Source: Intestinimonas sp052065695
Lineage (GTDB): Bacteria > Bacillota > Clostridia > Oscillospirales > Oscillospiraceae
NCBI RefSeq assembly: GCF_052065695.1
Contig: NZ_JBQHTM010000003.1
Coordinates: 1 to 64,000 of the forward strand
DNA length: 64,000 bases
Direction: 5' to 3'
Of this stretch, positions 50,492 through 59,704 are shown piece after piece (positions within the stretch are counted from its first letter, which is position 1; each line of letters begins with the position of its first letter). The translations under genes were made by a program, and so were the position numbers. The notes under the pieces are model-generated. The model saw only the letters and a program-made list of their open reading frames with translations, was not told where the DNA came from and ran no database searches.

Positions 50492-51223
50492 ATGGGTAAA
50501 ATGATGGTGATGATGGTGCGGGGGCGGATACTCCTGTGGCGTCTGCTGGCCCGGTTGGGGCTGTGCCTGCCGGGGAAGATCATGTATATCGGGGGGAGCG
50601 ACACGCTGCCCGCCCCACTGAATCGGGAGGAGGAGGCCGACATCCTGCTGCGGCTGGAGCGGGGGGAAGAGGGGGCCCGGGAGATCCTCATCGAGCACAA
50701 TCTACGGCTGGTGGCCTATATCGCCCGGCGGTTCGAGAACACGGGCATCAATATTGAGGATCTGATCTCCATTGGGACCATTGGACTCATCAAGGCGGTG
50801 GGGACCTATAAGCCGGCCAAGAACATCAAGCTGGCCACCTACGCCAGCCGGTGCATTGAAAACGAGATCCTCATGTACCTGCGTAAGACCGCCAACCAGA
50901 AGACGGAGGTCTCCTTTGACGAGCCTCTGAACACCGACTGGGACGGCAATGAGCTGCTGCTCTCCGACATCCTGGGCACCGACAACGACCTGGTGATGAA
51001 GCCTATCGAGGACGATGTGGACCGTCAGCTCCTCTCCTTGGCACTGGAGAAGCTCTCCGACCGGGAGCGGCGGATTATTACCCTCCGCTTCGGCCTAGAC
51101 GGCCGACCGGAGCGGACCCAGAAGGAGGTGGCTGACCTGCTGGGCATCTCCCAGTCCTACATCTCCCGCCTGGAGAAGCGGATCATCTCCCGGCTCAAAA
51201 AGGAGATCCTGCGGATGTTGTGA
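50492..51223 (+). CDS. sigE: Sporulation sigma factor sigma-E (pro-form)
   Basis: This 243-residue sigma-70 factor for mother-cell transcription has an N-terminal pro-sequence of about 27 hydrophobic/basic residues (RGRILLWRLLARLGLC) and the cleavage region at IMYIGGSDTLP. Region 2 has NLRLVAYIARRFENTGINIED and region 4 ends GISQSYISRLEKRI. It is the direct target of SpoIIGA upstream. Confidence 0.99.
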   Translation: MGKMMVMMVRGRILLWRLLARLGLCLPGKIMYIGGSDTLPAPLNREEEADILLRLERGEEGAREILIEHNLRLVAYIARRFENTGINIEDLISIGTIGLIKAVGTYKPAKNIKLATYASRCIENEILMYLRKTANQKTEVSFDEPLNTDWDGNELLLSDILGTDNDLVMKPIEDDVDRQLLSLALEKLSDRERRIITLRFGLDGRPERTQKEVADLLGISQSYISRLEKRIISRLKKEILRML

Positions 51224-51287
51224 TGCAGGACGGCAAAAATCCATCGAAATCGGTCCAACGATAAAAAATATAGGCTGCCTCCCCGAG

Positions 51288-51316
51288 GTATGTACCATTC
51301 CCGCCTGGAGATACTG
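51288..51316 (+). promoter_or_regulatory. Possible sigma-F-type promoter of sigG
   Basis: GTATG (51288-51292) and GGAGATACTG (51307-51316) are 14 nt apart. The -10 matches GGNRANANTW except the last base. In B. subtilis sigG is first transcribed by sigma-F, so this fits known biology. Confidence 0.4.
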
Positions 51317-51347
51317 ATAGCAGTAAAGTGCGGGGAGGTCAGCCGGA

Positions 51348-52118
51348 TTGCAGGGAAAAGTAGAGATCTGCGGCGTCAACACCGCCAAGCTGAAGGTATT
51401 GAAAAATGAAGAGACTTTGGAGCTGCTCCGGCGGACCAAAGCGGGGGATATGGCGGCCCGGGAGGAGCTCATCGCCGGCAATCTGCGGCTGGTGCTCTCG
51501 GTGATCCAGCGCTTCCACAACCGGGGAGAGAACGCCGACGACCTCTTTCAGGTGGGCTGTATCGGCCTTATCAAGGCCATCGATAATTTCAATGTAGACC
51601 TGGACGTGCGCTTTTCCACCTATGGCGTGCCCATGATTATCGGGGAGATCCGCCGCTACCTCCGGGACAACAGCGCCATGCGGGTGTCCCGGTCCATGCG
51701 GGATACGGCCTACAAAGTGCTCCAGACCAAGGAAAAGTTTCTATCCGAGCACCAGCGGGAGCCCAGCGTGGAGGAGATCGCCTCCGCCATGGGGGTGAAG
51801 CGGGAGGAGGTGGTGGCCGCCCTGGACGCCATCGTGGACCCGGTGAGCCTCTACGAGCCAGTGTACGACCATGAGGGGGACACCATCTGCGTCATGGACC
51901 AGGTGAAGGACGCCAAGAACACCGATGAGAGCTGGCTGGAGCATATCGCCCTCAAGGAGGCTATCGCCCGGCTCTCCGAGCGGGAGCGGCACATCCTGGA
52001 TCTGCGTTTCTTTCAGGGCAAGACTCAGATGGAGGTATCCGCCGAGGTAGGCATCTCCCAGGCTCAAGTCTCCCGACTGGAGAAGAGCGCCCTCAAGCAG
52101 ATCCGTCGGGATCTATAA
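51348..52118 (+). CDS. sigG: Sporulation sigma factor sigma-G
   Basis: This 256-residue forespore sigma factor opens with QGKVEICGVNTAKLKVLKNE, the sigma-G N-terminus. Region 2 has NLRLVLSVIQRFHNRGENADD and region 4 ends VGISQAQVSRLEKSALKQI. It starts with TTG, 9 nt after GGGAGG. The 124-nt gap from sigE holds a sigma-F-like promoter. Confidence 0.98.
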   Translation: MQGKVEICGVNTAKLKVLKNEETLELLRRTKAGDMAAREELIAGNLRLVLSVIQRFHNRGENADDLFQVGCIGLIKAIDNFNVDLDVRFSTYGVPMIIGEIRRYLRDNSAMRVSRSMRDTAYKVLQTKEKFLSEHQREPSVEEIASAMGVKREEVVAALDAIVDPVSLYEPVYDHEGDTICVMDQVKDAKNTDESWLEHIALKEAIARLSERERHILDLRFFQGKTQMEVSAEVGISQAQVSRLEKSALKQIRRDL

Positions 52119-52193
52119 AGGTGGCATACCGATGCCTTTTTCCGCATAGGGTGGCAGGGAGCGGAACACACCGCGGGAAAGGGGGCGCCGGAG

Positions 52194-52463
52194 ATGGAGA
52201 GCACCGTCTCGGAGCTGCGGGACAAGGAGGTCATCGACATCAGCGGCGGCAGCCGCTTCGGCTATGTGGGGGACGTGGAGGTAGACCTGGAGACCGGGCA
52301 GGTGAAGGCCCTGGTGGTGCCGGGGCGCCTGCGGTTTTTCGGCCTGCTGGGCCGGGAGAAGGACCACGTCTTTCCCTGGTCGTCGGTACGCCGGTTCGGG
52401 GAGGATATCATCCTGGTGGAGGGCGGGTCCCCCGCCGCCATCGATGGGGCGGAGGACGCCTGA
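52194..52463 (+). CDS. ylmC: YlmC/YmxH-family PRC-barrel sporulation protein
   Basis: This 89-residue single PRC-barrel protein starts ESTVSELRDKEVIDISGGSRFGYVGDVEVD. Clostridial and bacillal members follow sigG (spoIIG-sigG-ylmC order) and are linked to sporulation, with no known activity. It is probably co-transcribed with sigG, 75 nt downstream. Confidence 0.93.
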   Translation: MESTVSELRDKEVIDISGGSRFGYVGDVEVDLETGQVKALVVPGRLRFFGLLGREKDHVFPWSSVRRFGEDIILVEGGSPAAIDGAEDA

Positions 52464-52493
52464 ACCTGGATGGTAAAAAACAGGAAAAAATGG

Positions 52494-52522
52494 TTGCATT
52501 TCAGCTGCAACTGTGATAAAAT
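52494..52522 (+). promoter_or_regulatory. Promoter of rpsB
   Basis: TTGCAT (52494-52499) and TAAAAT (52517-52522) are 17 nt apart. The 120-nt leader that follows can fold a stem at 52571-52603 (CGGCGTCC with GGACGTGCCG), which may regulate S2 synthesis. Confidence 0.75.
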
Positions 52523-52651
52523 ACCCTAGCTGTGCGAAAAGGCACAGTATTACACACACCGTCCGGGATACGGCGTCCGGTGCCCTTCGGGGTGGACGTG
52601 CCGCAGATGAACGGGGTGGAGGTAATAACAATTAAAGGAGGAAACAAAACT

Positions 52652-53386
<735 letters not shown>

Positions 53387-53411
53387 TCCGAGATCCTGAC
53401 ATTGGGCTTTT

Positions 53412-53443
53412 AGCGCCCGCCGGCGCGCGGCGGGCGCTTTTTT
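53412..53443 (+). terminator. Terminator between rpsB and tsf
   Basis: An 11-bp perfect GC stem (53412-53422 with 53428-53438) is followed by six T. It probably attenuates tsf relative to rpsB. Confidence 0.9.
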
Positions 53444-53476
53444 ACAGAAGAAAAGAAATATATGGAGGTTATTGAT

Positions 53477-54394
53477 ATGGCTTTTACTGCAAAAGACGTG
53501 CAGACTCTGCGCGAGATGACCGGCGTGGGTATGATGGACTGCAAGAAGGCCCTCACCGAGGCCGACGGAAACATGGACAAGGCTGTGGAGCTGCTGCGTG
53601 AGAAGGGCCTGGCCGCTTCCCAGAAGAAGGCTGGCCGTATCGCCGCCGAGGGTATGGCTTACGCCGCCGTTATCGACGGTGTGGGCGTGGTGGTCGAGGT
53701 CAACGCCGAGACCGACTTCGTGGCCAAGAACGAGAAGTTCGTGGACTTCGTCAAGGGTGTGGCCGCCACCGTCGTGGCCAACAAGCCTGCCGACCTGGAC
53801 GCCCTCATGGAGTGCAAGTATGCCGGCACCGATCTCACCGTCACTCAGCAGCAGCAGGAGATGGTTCTGGTCATCGGCGAGAACATCAAGGTCCGCCGCT
53901 TTGCTTTCTTCACCGAGGGTGTGTGCGTGCCCTACATCCACGCCGGCGGCAAGATCGGCGTGCTGGTGAACCTGGAGACCAGCCTCTCTGCCGAGCAGGT
54001 GGAGACCGTGGGTAAGGACGTGGCCATGCAGATCGCCGCTCTGAATCCCCGCTTCTGGGACAAGACTCAGGTCACCCAGGACGTGCTGGACGAGGAGAAG
54101 AAGATCATGATGGTCCAGATGGCCAACGACCCCAAGATGGCCTCCAAGCCCGAGCAGGTCCGTGAGAAGATCGTCATGGGTAAGCTCAACAAGTTCTACG
54201 CTGAGAACTGCCTGCTGCAGCAGGAGTTCGTCAAGGACAACAGCATGAGCGTGGAACAGTATATCGCTTCTTCCGCCAAGGCTCTGGGCGGCACCATCAC
54301 CTTCAAGAATGCTGTCCGCTTCGAGAAGGGTGAGGGCATCGAGAAGAAGCAGGAGAACTTCGCTGAGGAGATCGCCAAGCAGCTGGGCAAGTAA
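53477..54394 (+). CDS. tsf: Translation elongation factor Ts
   Basis: EF-Ts is the nucleotide-exchange factor for EF-Tu. The 305 residues carry the N-terminal TREMTGVGMMDCKKAL-type segment and the dimerisation/core domain VVVEVNAETDFVAKNEKF. The ATG at 53477 lies 8 nt after GGAGG. An ATG five codons earlier is less well placed. Confidence 0.99.
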   Translation: MAFTAKDVQTLREMTGVGMMDCKKALTEADGNMDKAVELLREKGLAASQKKAGRIAAEGMAYAAVIDGVGVVVEVNAETDFVAKNEKFVDFVKGVAATVVANKPADLDALMECKYAGTDLTVTQQQQEMVLVIGENIKVRRFAFFTEGVCVPYIHAGGKIGVLVNLETSLSAEQVETVGKDVAMQIAALNPRFWDKTQVTQDVLDEEKKIMMVQMANDPKMASKPEQVREKIVMGKLNKFYAENCLLQQEFVKDNSMSVEQYIASSAKALGGTITFKNAVRFEKGEGIEKKQENFAEEIAKQLGK

Positions 54395-54448
54395 TTGTTG
54401 AGGCCATCCCCTGCATCTTAGCCTTATTGACCACTCAATCATGACTCG

Positions 54449-54496
54449 AAGGAGTCCAAGGTAATCGTAATGATTACCCTGGGCTCCTTATTTTTT
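54449..54496 (+). terminator. Terminator after tsf
   Basis: An imperfect stem of about 18 bp (54449-54466 with 54472-54489) is followed by TTATTTTTT. The 210 nt to the next gene (to 54706) hold nothing I can support. Confidence 0.8.
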
Positions 54497-54666
54497 GGAG
54501 ACCTAAGGGAGATGAGGTGTCTTTGTGACATGGCGAAATACAGCATTATTCCGCTGTGCACTTTCTGAGTGTAATCCGTGTGTATTTGTCCGTCTTCTTG
54601 ACCTCTGGGTCATCTCTGGCGGAGACGGAAATGCAGATAAGCTGAGGTTATGAAACCGTTGGGAAT

Positions 54667-54703
54667 AAAAAATCCCGCAGCCATTACGGCTGCGGGATTT
54701 TTT
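54667..54703 (-). terminator. Intrinsic terminator of tRNA-Gly (CCC)
   Basis: A 16-bp perfect stem (54667-54682 with 54688-54703) with A and T tracts in its arms serves the minus-strand tRNA. Confidence 0.9.
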
Positions 54704-54706
54704 GAA

Positions 54707-54780
54707 TGGAGCAGGTGAAGGGAATCGAACCCTCGTGTTCAGCTTGGGAAGCTGACGTTCTGCCATTGAACTACACCTGC
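54707..54780 (-). tRNA. tRNA-Gly (CCC)
   Basis: The acceptor is GCAGGTG/CACCTGC, the anticodon loop is TTCCCAA (anticodon CCC), the discriminator is U and CCA is encoded. The acceptor stem equals that of tRNA-Gly (GCC) at 31103. Confidence 0.95.
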
Positions 54781-54799
54781 ATCTCAGAGGGACTTTATT

Positions 54800-54828
54800 A
54801 TTATAACATGGGCACTCATATTTTGCAA
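54800..54828 (-). promoter_or_regulatory. Promoter of tRNA-Gly (CCC)
   Basis: TTGCAA (54828-54823) and TATAAT (54805-54800) are 17 nt apart on the minus strand. Confidence 0.8.
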
Positions 54829-54915
54829 GAGGGGATTTTCCAGAGTTGGTTGATGAAATTCGGCATAATTAACAATTTATTTACATAAAATTTATGAAAT
54901 ATCCACATAGTTCTC

Positions 54916-54944
54916 TTGCTTTTTTACCATCGGACTGCTATACT
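54916..54944 (+). promoter_or_regulatory. Promoter of the 27-codon mini-gene
   Basis: TTGCTT (54916-54921) and TATACT (54939-54944) are 17 nt apart, 32 nt before the GTG. Confidence 0.55.
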
Positions 54945-54976
54945 AACTTCAAACAACCGGGAAGGAGGTATGTGCA

Positions 54977-55060
54977 GTGGAAAATGTTCGCGTGAAGCCC
55001 CTGGATGTGGATGATCTGATCTTTGGCGGCAGCGAGGAGCGGACCGTGAGTGAGCGGTAA
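54977..55060 (+). CDS. Small protein of 27 residues, unknown function
   Basis: A GTG-started frame lies 8 nt behind AAGGAGG. It encodes an acidic peptide whose middle reads LDVDDLIFGGSEERTVSE. A promoter lies upstream, and a hairpin with a six-T run (55073-55098) follows, so it looks like a complete transcription unit rather than noise. It has no hydrophobic segment. It could be a regulatory peptide, a leader, or the remnant of a larger gene. It is unconfirmed. Confidence 0.45.
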   Translation: MENVRVKPLDVDDLIFGGSEERTVSER

Positions 55061-55072
55061 GCCTTGTACCAA

Positions 55073-55098
55073 GAAAACCGCACCGGAAGGTGTGGCTT
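55073..55098 (+). terminator. Terminator after the 27-codon gene
   Basis: A 7-bp stem, CCGCACC with GGTGTGG (one G-T pair), is followed by CTTTTTT. Confidence 0.7.
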
Positions 55099-55284
55099 TT
55101 TTGCTGATAGAGACAATTTATTACCAGCGGGTCGGCTTTGGGCGATGGCGTCCAAAGCCCTTTTGCTATATAGAAGCACTGGTCTGTCTTAGGCAGACGG
55201 GTGCCTTATTGTATAAAGAAGACCACTTGCGGCGAAGTCCTCCTGTTCCTGTCCGTGGGCTGTCCGCACCGTTCGGCGCGTGAA

Positions 55285-55320
55285 AGGGCCGGGCACCACA
55301 GGTGCCCGGCCCTTTTCGTG
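55285..55320 (-). terminator. GC-rich terminator-like hairpin after ald
   Basis: AAGGGCCGGGCACC pairs with GGTGCCCGGCCCTT around ACA. T runs lie on both sides, so it can end the minus-strand ald transcript. Between 55099 and 55284 a second stem (GGCTTTGG/CCAAAGCC) and short palindromes occur with no gene. Confidence 0.75.
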
Positions 55321-55341
55321 TCCCGACACGGGGATTTTTGT

Positions 55342-56460
55342 TCAGAACAGCGCTTCAGAGGGGATGGAGGGAAGTCCCTGGATCTCTCCCACGGATGGAA
55401 GCGTCAGCTTGCCCATGTAGGTATTCAAGCCCTTGCGGAGGGTGGGGTCCAGCCGCATGGTCTCTTCGGCGCCGTGGTCGGCGATGGACCGGATGTAGGG
55501 CAGGGTGGCATTGGTGAGGGCAAAGGTGGAGGTGCGGGGGACAGCGCCAGGCATGTTGCTCACCGCGTAGTGAATGACCCCATGCTTGACGTAGGTTGGG
55601 TCCTGGTGGGTGGTGGTGTGGTCGATGGTCTCCACGATGCCACCCTGGTCCACGGCTACGTCGATGATGACAGAGCCGGGTCGCATCTGCCGTACCATCT
55701 CCTCGGTAATGAGCCGGGGAGCGATGGCACCGCCGGGAATGAGGACCGCGCCCACCACCAGATCGGCCCATTGGGTGGCTCTGGCGATGTTGTAGGGGTT
55801 GGAGGCCAAAGTGATAACACGGCCCTGGAAGAGGTCATCCAGGTAGGTGAGCCGCTCGATGGACACGTCTACCACCGTTACCTGAGCGCCTAGGCCCACG
55901 GCCATCTTCACAGCGTTGGTTCCTACGGTGCCGCCGCCGATGACCGCCACATGGGCGCTCTCCACACCGGGGACGCCGCCCAGAAGCACGCCCCGGCCGC
56001 CGGTGGTCTGCTCTAGCAGACGGGCACCAACCTGAATGGACATGCGCCCGGCAACCTCGCTCATTGGGGCCAAAAGAGGCAGGGAGCCGTCGGCGAGTTG
56101 GACAGTCTCATAGGCGATGCCGGTTACCCGGCTTTCCAGCATGGCCCGGGTCAGTGCACGATTTGGAGCCAGGTGAAGGTAGGTAAACAGCGTTTGTCCG
56201 GGACGGAGAAGGGCATACTCCTCCTCTTGGGGCTCTTTGACCTTGACGATCATGTCAGCCATACGGAAGATCTCCTCCGGGTCGTCGCAGATCTGGGCTC
56301 CGGCGTCGATGTACTCCTCGTCAGTAAAGCCGCTGCCCAGACCGGCACTGTTCTGGACCACCACTCGATGGCCTGCCCGTACCAGGGCATCGGTACCGGC
56401 AGGGGTGAGGGCGACGCGGAACTCCTGGGGCTTGACTTCCATAGGGATACCAATCAGCAT
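55342..56460 (-). CDS. ald: Alanine dehydrogenase
   Basis: This 372-residue NAD-dependent enzyme interconverts alanine and pyruvate plus ammonia. It starts MLIGIPMEVKPQEFRVALTP, with RAGHRVVVQNSAGLGSGF, LAPMSEVAGRMSIQVGA and the Rossmann loop VAVIGGGTVGTNAVKMA. The ATG at 56460 follows AAGGAGG at 9 nt. It could feed alanine from the AGCS symporter into pyruvate or supply alanine during sporulation and germination. Confidence 0.97.
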   Translation of the reverse strand: MLIGIPMEVKPQEFRVALTPAGTDALVRAGHRVVVQNSAGLGSGFTDEEYIDAGAQICDDPEEIFRMADMIVKVKEPQEEEYALLRPGQTLFTYLHLAPNRALTRAMLESRVTGIAYETVQLADGSLPLLAPMSEVAGRMSIQVGARLLEQTTGGRGVLLGGVPGVESAHVAVIGGGTVGTNAVKMAVGLGAQVTVVDVSIERLTYLDDLFQGRVITLASNPYNIARATQWADLVVGAVLIPGGAIAPRLITEEMVRQMRPGSVIIDVAVDQGGIVETIDHTTTHQDPTYVKHGVIHYAVSNMPGAVPRTSTFALTNATLPYIRSIADHGAEETMRLDPTLRKGLNTYMGKLTLPSVGEIQGLPSIPSEALF

Positions 56461-56733
56461 AGAGTTTGCCTCCTTTCCTGCACACGAACGGTTTGACCAA
56501 GACCATTATAATATAGATTGCAGCGGTGGGAAAGAGGGAAATGGCAGAGAGATTTGATATGTGTATAAATTTTAAAAAATCTGACTGCCCCCCTATGCAA
56601 AAGGGAAAAGTTATATTAAAATAGGTACGACTGAGTAAACTGCGCCGCGGCTCTGTCCGTGGGCTGTTGCGCCGTGCCGGGACGAATCCGGACGCGGCCC
56701 AGGAATATAAGGATACGGAAGGGGATATTCTCT

Positions 56734-57456
56734 ATGCCTGAACCGCAGTATAAGCGCATCCTGCTGAAAGTCAGCGGTGAGGCCCTGGCCGGAGACGCCA
56801 GCCGTGGGCTGGACTTTGACGTCATCGGCAGAGTCTGCGACGTGATCAAAAAATGTAATGAAGCCGGTGTCCAGGTGGGCATTGTGGTGGGTGGCGGCAA
56901 CTTCTGGCGCGGCGTGAAGGACGGCGGCGACCGGATGGAGCGCACCCGGGCCGACCACATGGGTATGCTGGCCACCGCCATCAACGCCCTGGCCATTGCC
57001 GACGTGCTGGAGCAGAAGGGCGTGGATGTCCGGGTCCAGACTGCCATCGAGATGCGCTCGGTGGCCGAGCCCTACATCCGCTCTAAGGCCATTCGCCATA
57101 TGGAAAAGGGCCGGGTAGTCATCTTCGGCTGCGGCACCGGCAATCCGTTCTTCTCCACTGACACCGCGGCAGTGCTGCGTGCGGCGGAGATCGATGCCGA
57201 CGCCATCCTGCTGGCCAAGAACATCGACGGCGTGTACAGCGCCGACCCCAGAAAGGACCCCACGGCGGTAAAGTACGACAGCATCAGCTACGATGATGTG
57301 TTGGCCCAGCACCTGGAGGTGATGGACTCCACCGCCACATCCCTGTCCATGGATAACAAGATCCCTGTCATCCTCTTCGCCCTGAAGGACCCCGAGAACA
57401 TTTACCGGGTGGTCATGGGCGAGAAGGTGGGCACCATCGTCAAGGAGGAGAAGTGA
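56734..57456 (+). CDS. pyrH: UMP kinase
   Basis: This 240-residue amino-acid-kinase-fold enzyme phosphorylates UMP to UDP. Seen are RILLKVSGEALAG, VVGGGNFWRG, DRMERTRADHMGMLATAINAL and DGVYSADPRKD. The ATG at 56734 follows GAAGGGG. It starts the pyrH-frr-uppS-cdsA-dxr-rseP-ispG-polC run, with frr 1 nt behind its stop. Confidence 0.98.
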   Translation: MPEPQYKRILLKVSGEALAGDASRGLDFDVIGRVCDVIKKCNEAGVQVGIVVGGGNFWRGVKDGGDRMERTRADHMGMLATAINALAIADVLEQKGVDVRVQTAIEMRSVAEPYIRSKAIRHMEKGRVVIFGCGTGNPFFSTDTAAVLRAAEIDADAILLAKNIDGVYSADPRKDPTAVKYDSISYDDVLAQHLEVMDSTATSLSMDNKIPVILFALKDPENIYRVVMGEKVGTIVKEEK

Positions 57457-57457
57457 G

Positions 57458-58012
57458 ATGAACGAGATCCTGAAGGAATACGACGTAAAGATGCAGAAGA
57501 CCGTGGAGGTAGTGATCTCCGACTTCGCCAGCGTCCGGGCCGGTCGCGCCAACGCCGCCGTCCTGGATAAGATCACTGTGGACTACTACGGCAGCCCCAC
57601 CCCCATCAACCAGGTGGCCGCCATTTCCTCTCCCGATCCCCGGAGCCTGCTCATCAAGCCCTGGGATGCCTCCATTCTGAAGGCCATCGAGAAGGCCATC
57701 CAGACCTCCGATCTGGGCATCAACCCCCAGAACGACGGCAGTTCCATTCGGCTAGGCTTCCCCCAGCTCACCGAGGAGCGCCGTAAGGAGCTCACCAAGC
57801 AGGTGAAGAAGTATGCCGAAAACGGCAAGGTGGCCATCCGGAACATCCGCCGGGACGCTATGGATAAGCTCAAGGCCAAGCAGAAGAAGTCCGAGATCAC
57901 CGAGGACGACTGCAAGGAGTTTGAGAAGGAGCTCCAGGACTTGACCGACAAGCGCTGCAAGGAGCTGGATGACCTCTCCGCCAAGAAGGAGAAGGAGCTC
58001 ATGGCGGTGTAA
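57458..58012 (+). CDS. frr: Ribosome recycling factor
   Basis: This 184-residue protein splits post-termination ribosomes with EF-G. It includes SVRAGRANAAVLDKITVDYY, PINQVAAISSPDPR and ENGKVAIRNIRRDAMDKLK. It starts 1 nt after the pyrH stop. A 120-nt gap to uppS holds a GC hairpin (58038-58062). Confidence 0.99.
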   Translation: MNEILKEYDVKMQKTVEVVISDFASVRAGRANAAVLDKITVDYYGSPTPINQVAAISSPDPRSLLIKPWDASILKAIEKAIQTSDLGINPQNDGSSIRLGFPQLTEERRKELTKQVKKYAENGKVAIRNIRRDAMDKLKAKQKKSEITEDDCKEFEKELQDLTDKRCKELDDLSAKKEKELMAV

Positions 58013-58037
58013 CGCCCGAACCTTTTGGACATGATAG

Positions 58038-58062
58038 GTGCGGGGCGCTGTGCGCCCCGCAC
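58038..58062 (+). terminator. GC hairpin between frr and uppS
   Basis: An 11-bp perfect stem (58038-58048 with 58052-58062) is followed by a weak ATCTTTA, so it is only a partial terminator. Confidence 0.55.
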
Positions 58063-58132
58063 ATCTTTACTGGCTCCCCGTCCCGTCCGCGGGGCGGGGA
58101 GTTGGCACGAGTAATGGATTTAGGAGGCTGAC

Positions 58133-58879
58133 ATGGCCTTTTTGAAACGTAGACCCGCGGCGGCAGACCAGGTGGATTTTGACCACCTGCCCCGCCACGT
58201 GGCCATCATCATGGACGGCAACGGCCGCTGGGCAAAAAAGAGGGGGCTTCCCCGCACGGCGGGCCACGCTGCCGGCGCCGAGAATTTTCGTACCATCGCC
58301 ACCTACTGCAAGGACATCGGCCTGGAGTATCTGACGGTGTATGCCTTCTCCACGGAGAACTGGAAGCGTCCGGCGGAGGAGGTCTCCGCCATCATGGGCC
58401 TTTTGAAGAAGTATCTGTTGGAGGCCATCAGCCGCATGGAGCGGGACCGGGTGAAGATGCGCTTTTTCGGCGATATTTCCCCCCTGGACCCGGAGCTTCA
58501 GGCCCTGTGCCGTCGGACGGAGGAGATCTCCACCCACTATGAGGGCTGCCAGGTGAACATCTGCCTGAACTACGGCGGTCGGGACGAGGTGCTGCGGGCG
58601 GTGAAAGCCTTCGCGGAGGAGTGTGTCCGGGGCGACAAGAAGCCGGGAGACCTGACCGAGGAGGCCTTTGGCTCGTACCTCTTCTCCGCCGGTGTCCCAG
58701 ACCCCGACCTGGTCATCCGGCCCAGTGGGGAGATCCGGATTTCCAACTTCCTGCTTTGGCAGTCGGCCTATGCCGAATTCTACTTTACCGACGTGCTCTG
58801 GCCTGATTTTACCAAGGAAGAACTGAACAAGGCGCTGGCGGCCTATCAGGGGCGCTCCCGCCGGTTTGGAGGCGTGTGA
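58133..58879 (+). CDS. uppS: Isoprenyl transferase (undecaprenyl diphosphate synthase)
   Basis: This 248-residue cis-prenyltransferase builds the C55 carrier lipid. It has HVAIIMDGNGRWAKKRGLPR with the catalytic Asp, GHAAGAENFRTI, TVYAFSTENWKRP and RPSGEIRISNFLLWQSAYAE. It is followed 3 nt later by cdsA. Confidence 0.98.
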   Translation: MAFLKRRPAAADQVDFDHLPRHVAIIMDGNGRWAKKRGLPRTAGHAAGAENFRTIATYCKDIGLEYLTVYAFSTENWKRPAEEVSAIMGLLKKYLLEAISRMERDRVKMRFFGDISPLDPELQALCRRTEEISTHYEGCQVNICLNYGGRDEVLRAVKAFAEECVRGDKKPGDLTEEAFGSYLFSAGVPDPDLVIRPSGEIRISNFLLWQSAYAEFYFTDVLWPDFTKEELNKALAAYQGRSRRFGGV

Positions 58880-58882
58880 CCC

Positions 58883-59701
58883 ATGGGTAAACGTATTATG
58901 GTGGCGGTGGTGTGTATCCCACTCATCTTTGTGATCTTTTTCCTGCTGCCGCCCATCTTCCTGCCCATCATGATCTCGGCCCTCTCTATGGTGGCTGTTC
59001 ACGAGGTGCTCTGGTCCACGGGCTTTGTCAAGAACCCCAAGATTTCCGCCCTCTCCATCGCCCTATCCGGTGTCATCCCCTTCTGGGTCTTTATCGGTGA
59101 GGGTATGCGCTCGGCCCTGGTAGGCATCTTCCTCTACTTCCTGCTCATCTTTGTGGTGGCCATCTCCAGCCACTATACCGTGACCCTGGAGAAAATGGGT
59201 GGGTCCTTCTTCTTCGCCATGCTCATCCCCTATTTTCTCTCCTCCTTCGTCCGGCTGGACCATCAACCTTTGGGGGACTACCTCATCCTCATTCCCCTGG
59301 TGGCCGCCTTTACCAGCGACGCCTTCGCTCTCTTTGCGGGCATGGCCTTCGGCAAGCACAAGCTGGCTCCCGAGCTCTCCCCCAAAAAGACGGTGGAGGG
59401 GGCCGTGGGCGGCTTCGTGGGCTCCATCGTGTGCTGCCTCATCTACGGGGCGGTGATGCAGTTCGGTTTCCAGCTCAGGGTGAGCTATGTGATCTTCGCC
59501 ATCTATGGCGCCCTGGGCAGCCTGGTCTCCCAGATCGGCGACCTGTCCTTCTCCTATATCAAACGGCAGTATGGCCTGAAGGATTTCGGCAACATCTTCC
59601 CCGGCCACGGCGGTGTGCTGGACCGGTTCGACAGTGTGATCTTCTGCGCACCCCTCATTGAGATCCTAGTCCACTTCCTGCCCGCCATCCAGGGAGGCTG
59701 A
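58883..59701 (+). CDS. cdsA: Phosphatidate cytidylyltransferase
   Basis: This 272-residue membrane enzyme makes CDP-diacylglycerol from CTP and phosphatidate. It has about seven or eight helices. The C-terminal signature includes SPKKTVEGAVGGFVGS, GDLSFSYIKRQYGLKDFGN and FPGHGGVLDRFDS. It lies between uppS and dxr in the usual order. Confidence 0.97.
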   Translation: MGKRIMVAVVCIPLIFVIFFLLPPIFLPIMISALSMVAVHEVLWSTGFVKNPKISALSIALSGVIPFWVFIGEGMRSALVGIFLYFLLIFVVAISSHYTVTLEKMGGSFFFAMLIPYFLSSFVRLDHQPLGDYLILIPLVAAFTSDAFALFAGMAFGKHKLAPELSPKKTVEGAVGGFVGSIVCCLIYGAVMQFGFQLRVSYVIFAIYGALGSLVSQIGDLSFSYIKRQYGLKDFGNIFPGHGGVLDRFDSVIFCAPLIEILVHFLPAIQGG

Positions 59702-59704
59702 CCC

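Noticed and set aside
55061..55320. SRP RNA or 6S RNA
   Set aside because: No GGAA-loop SRP helix or the 6S open-bubble layout could be traced.
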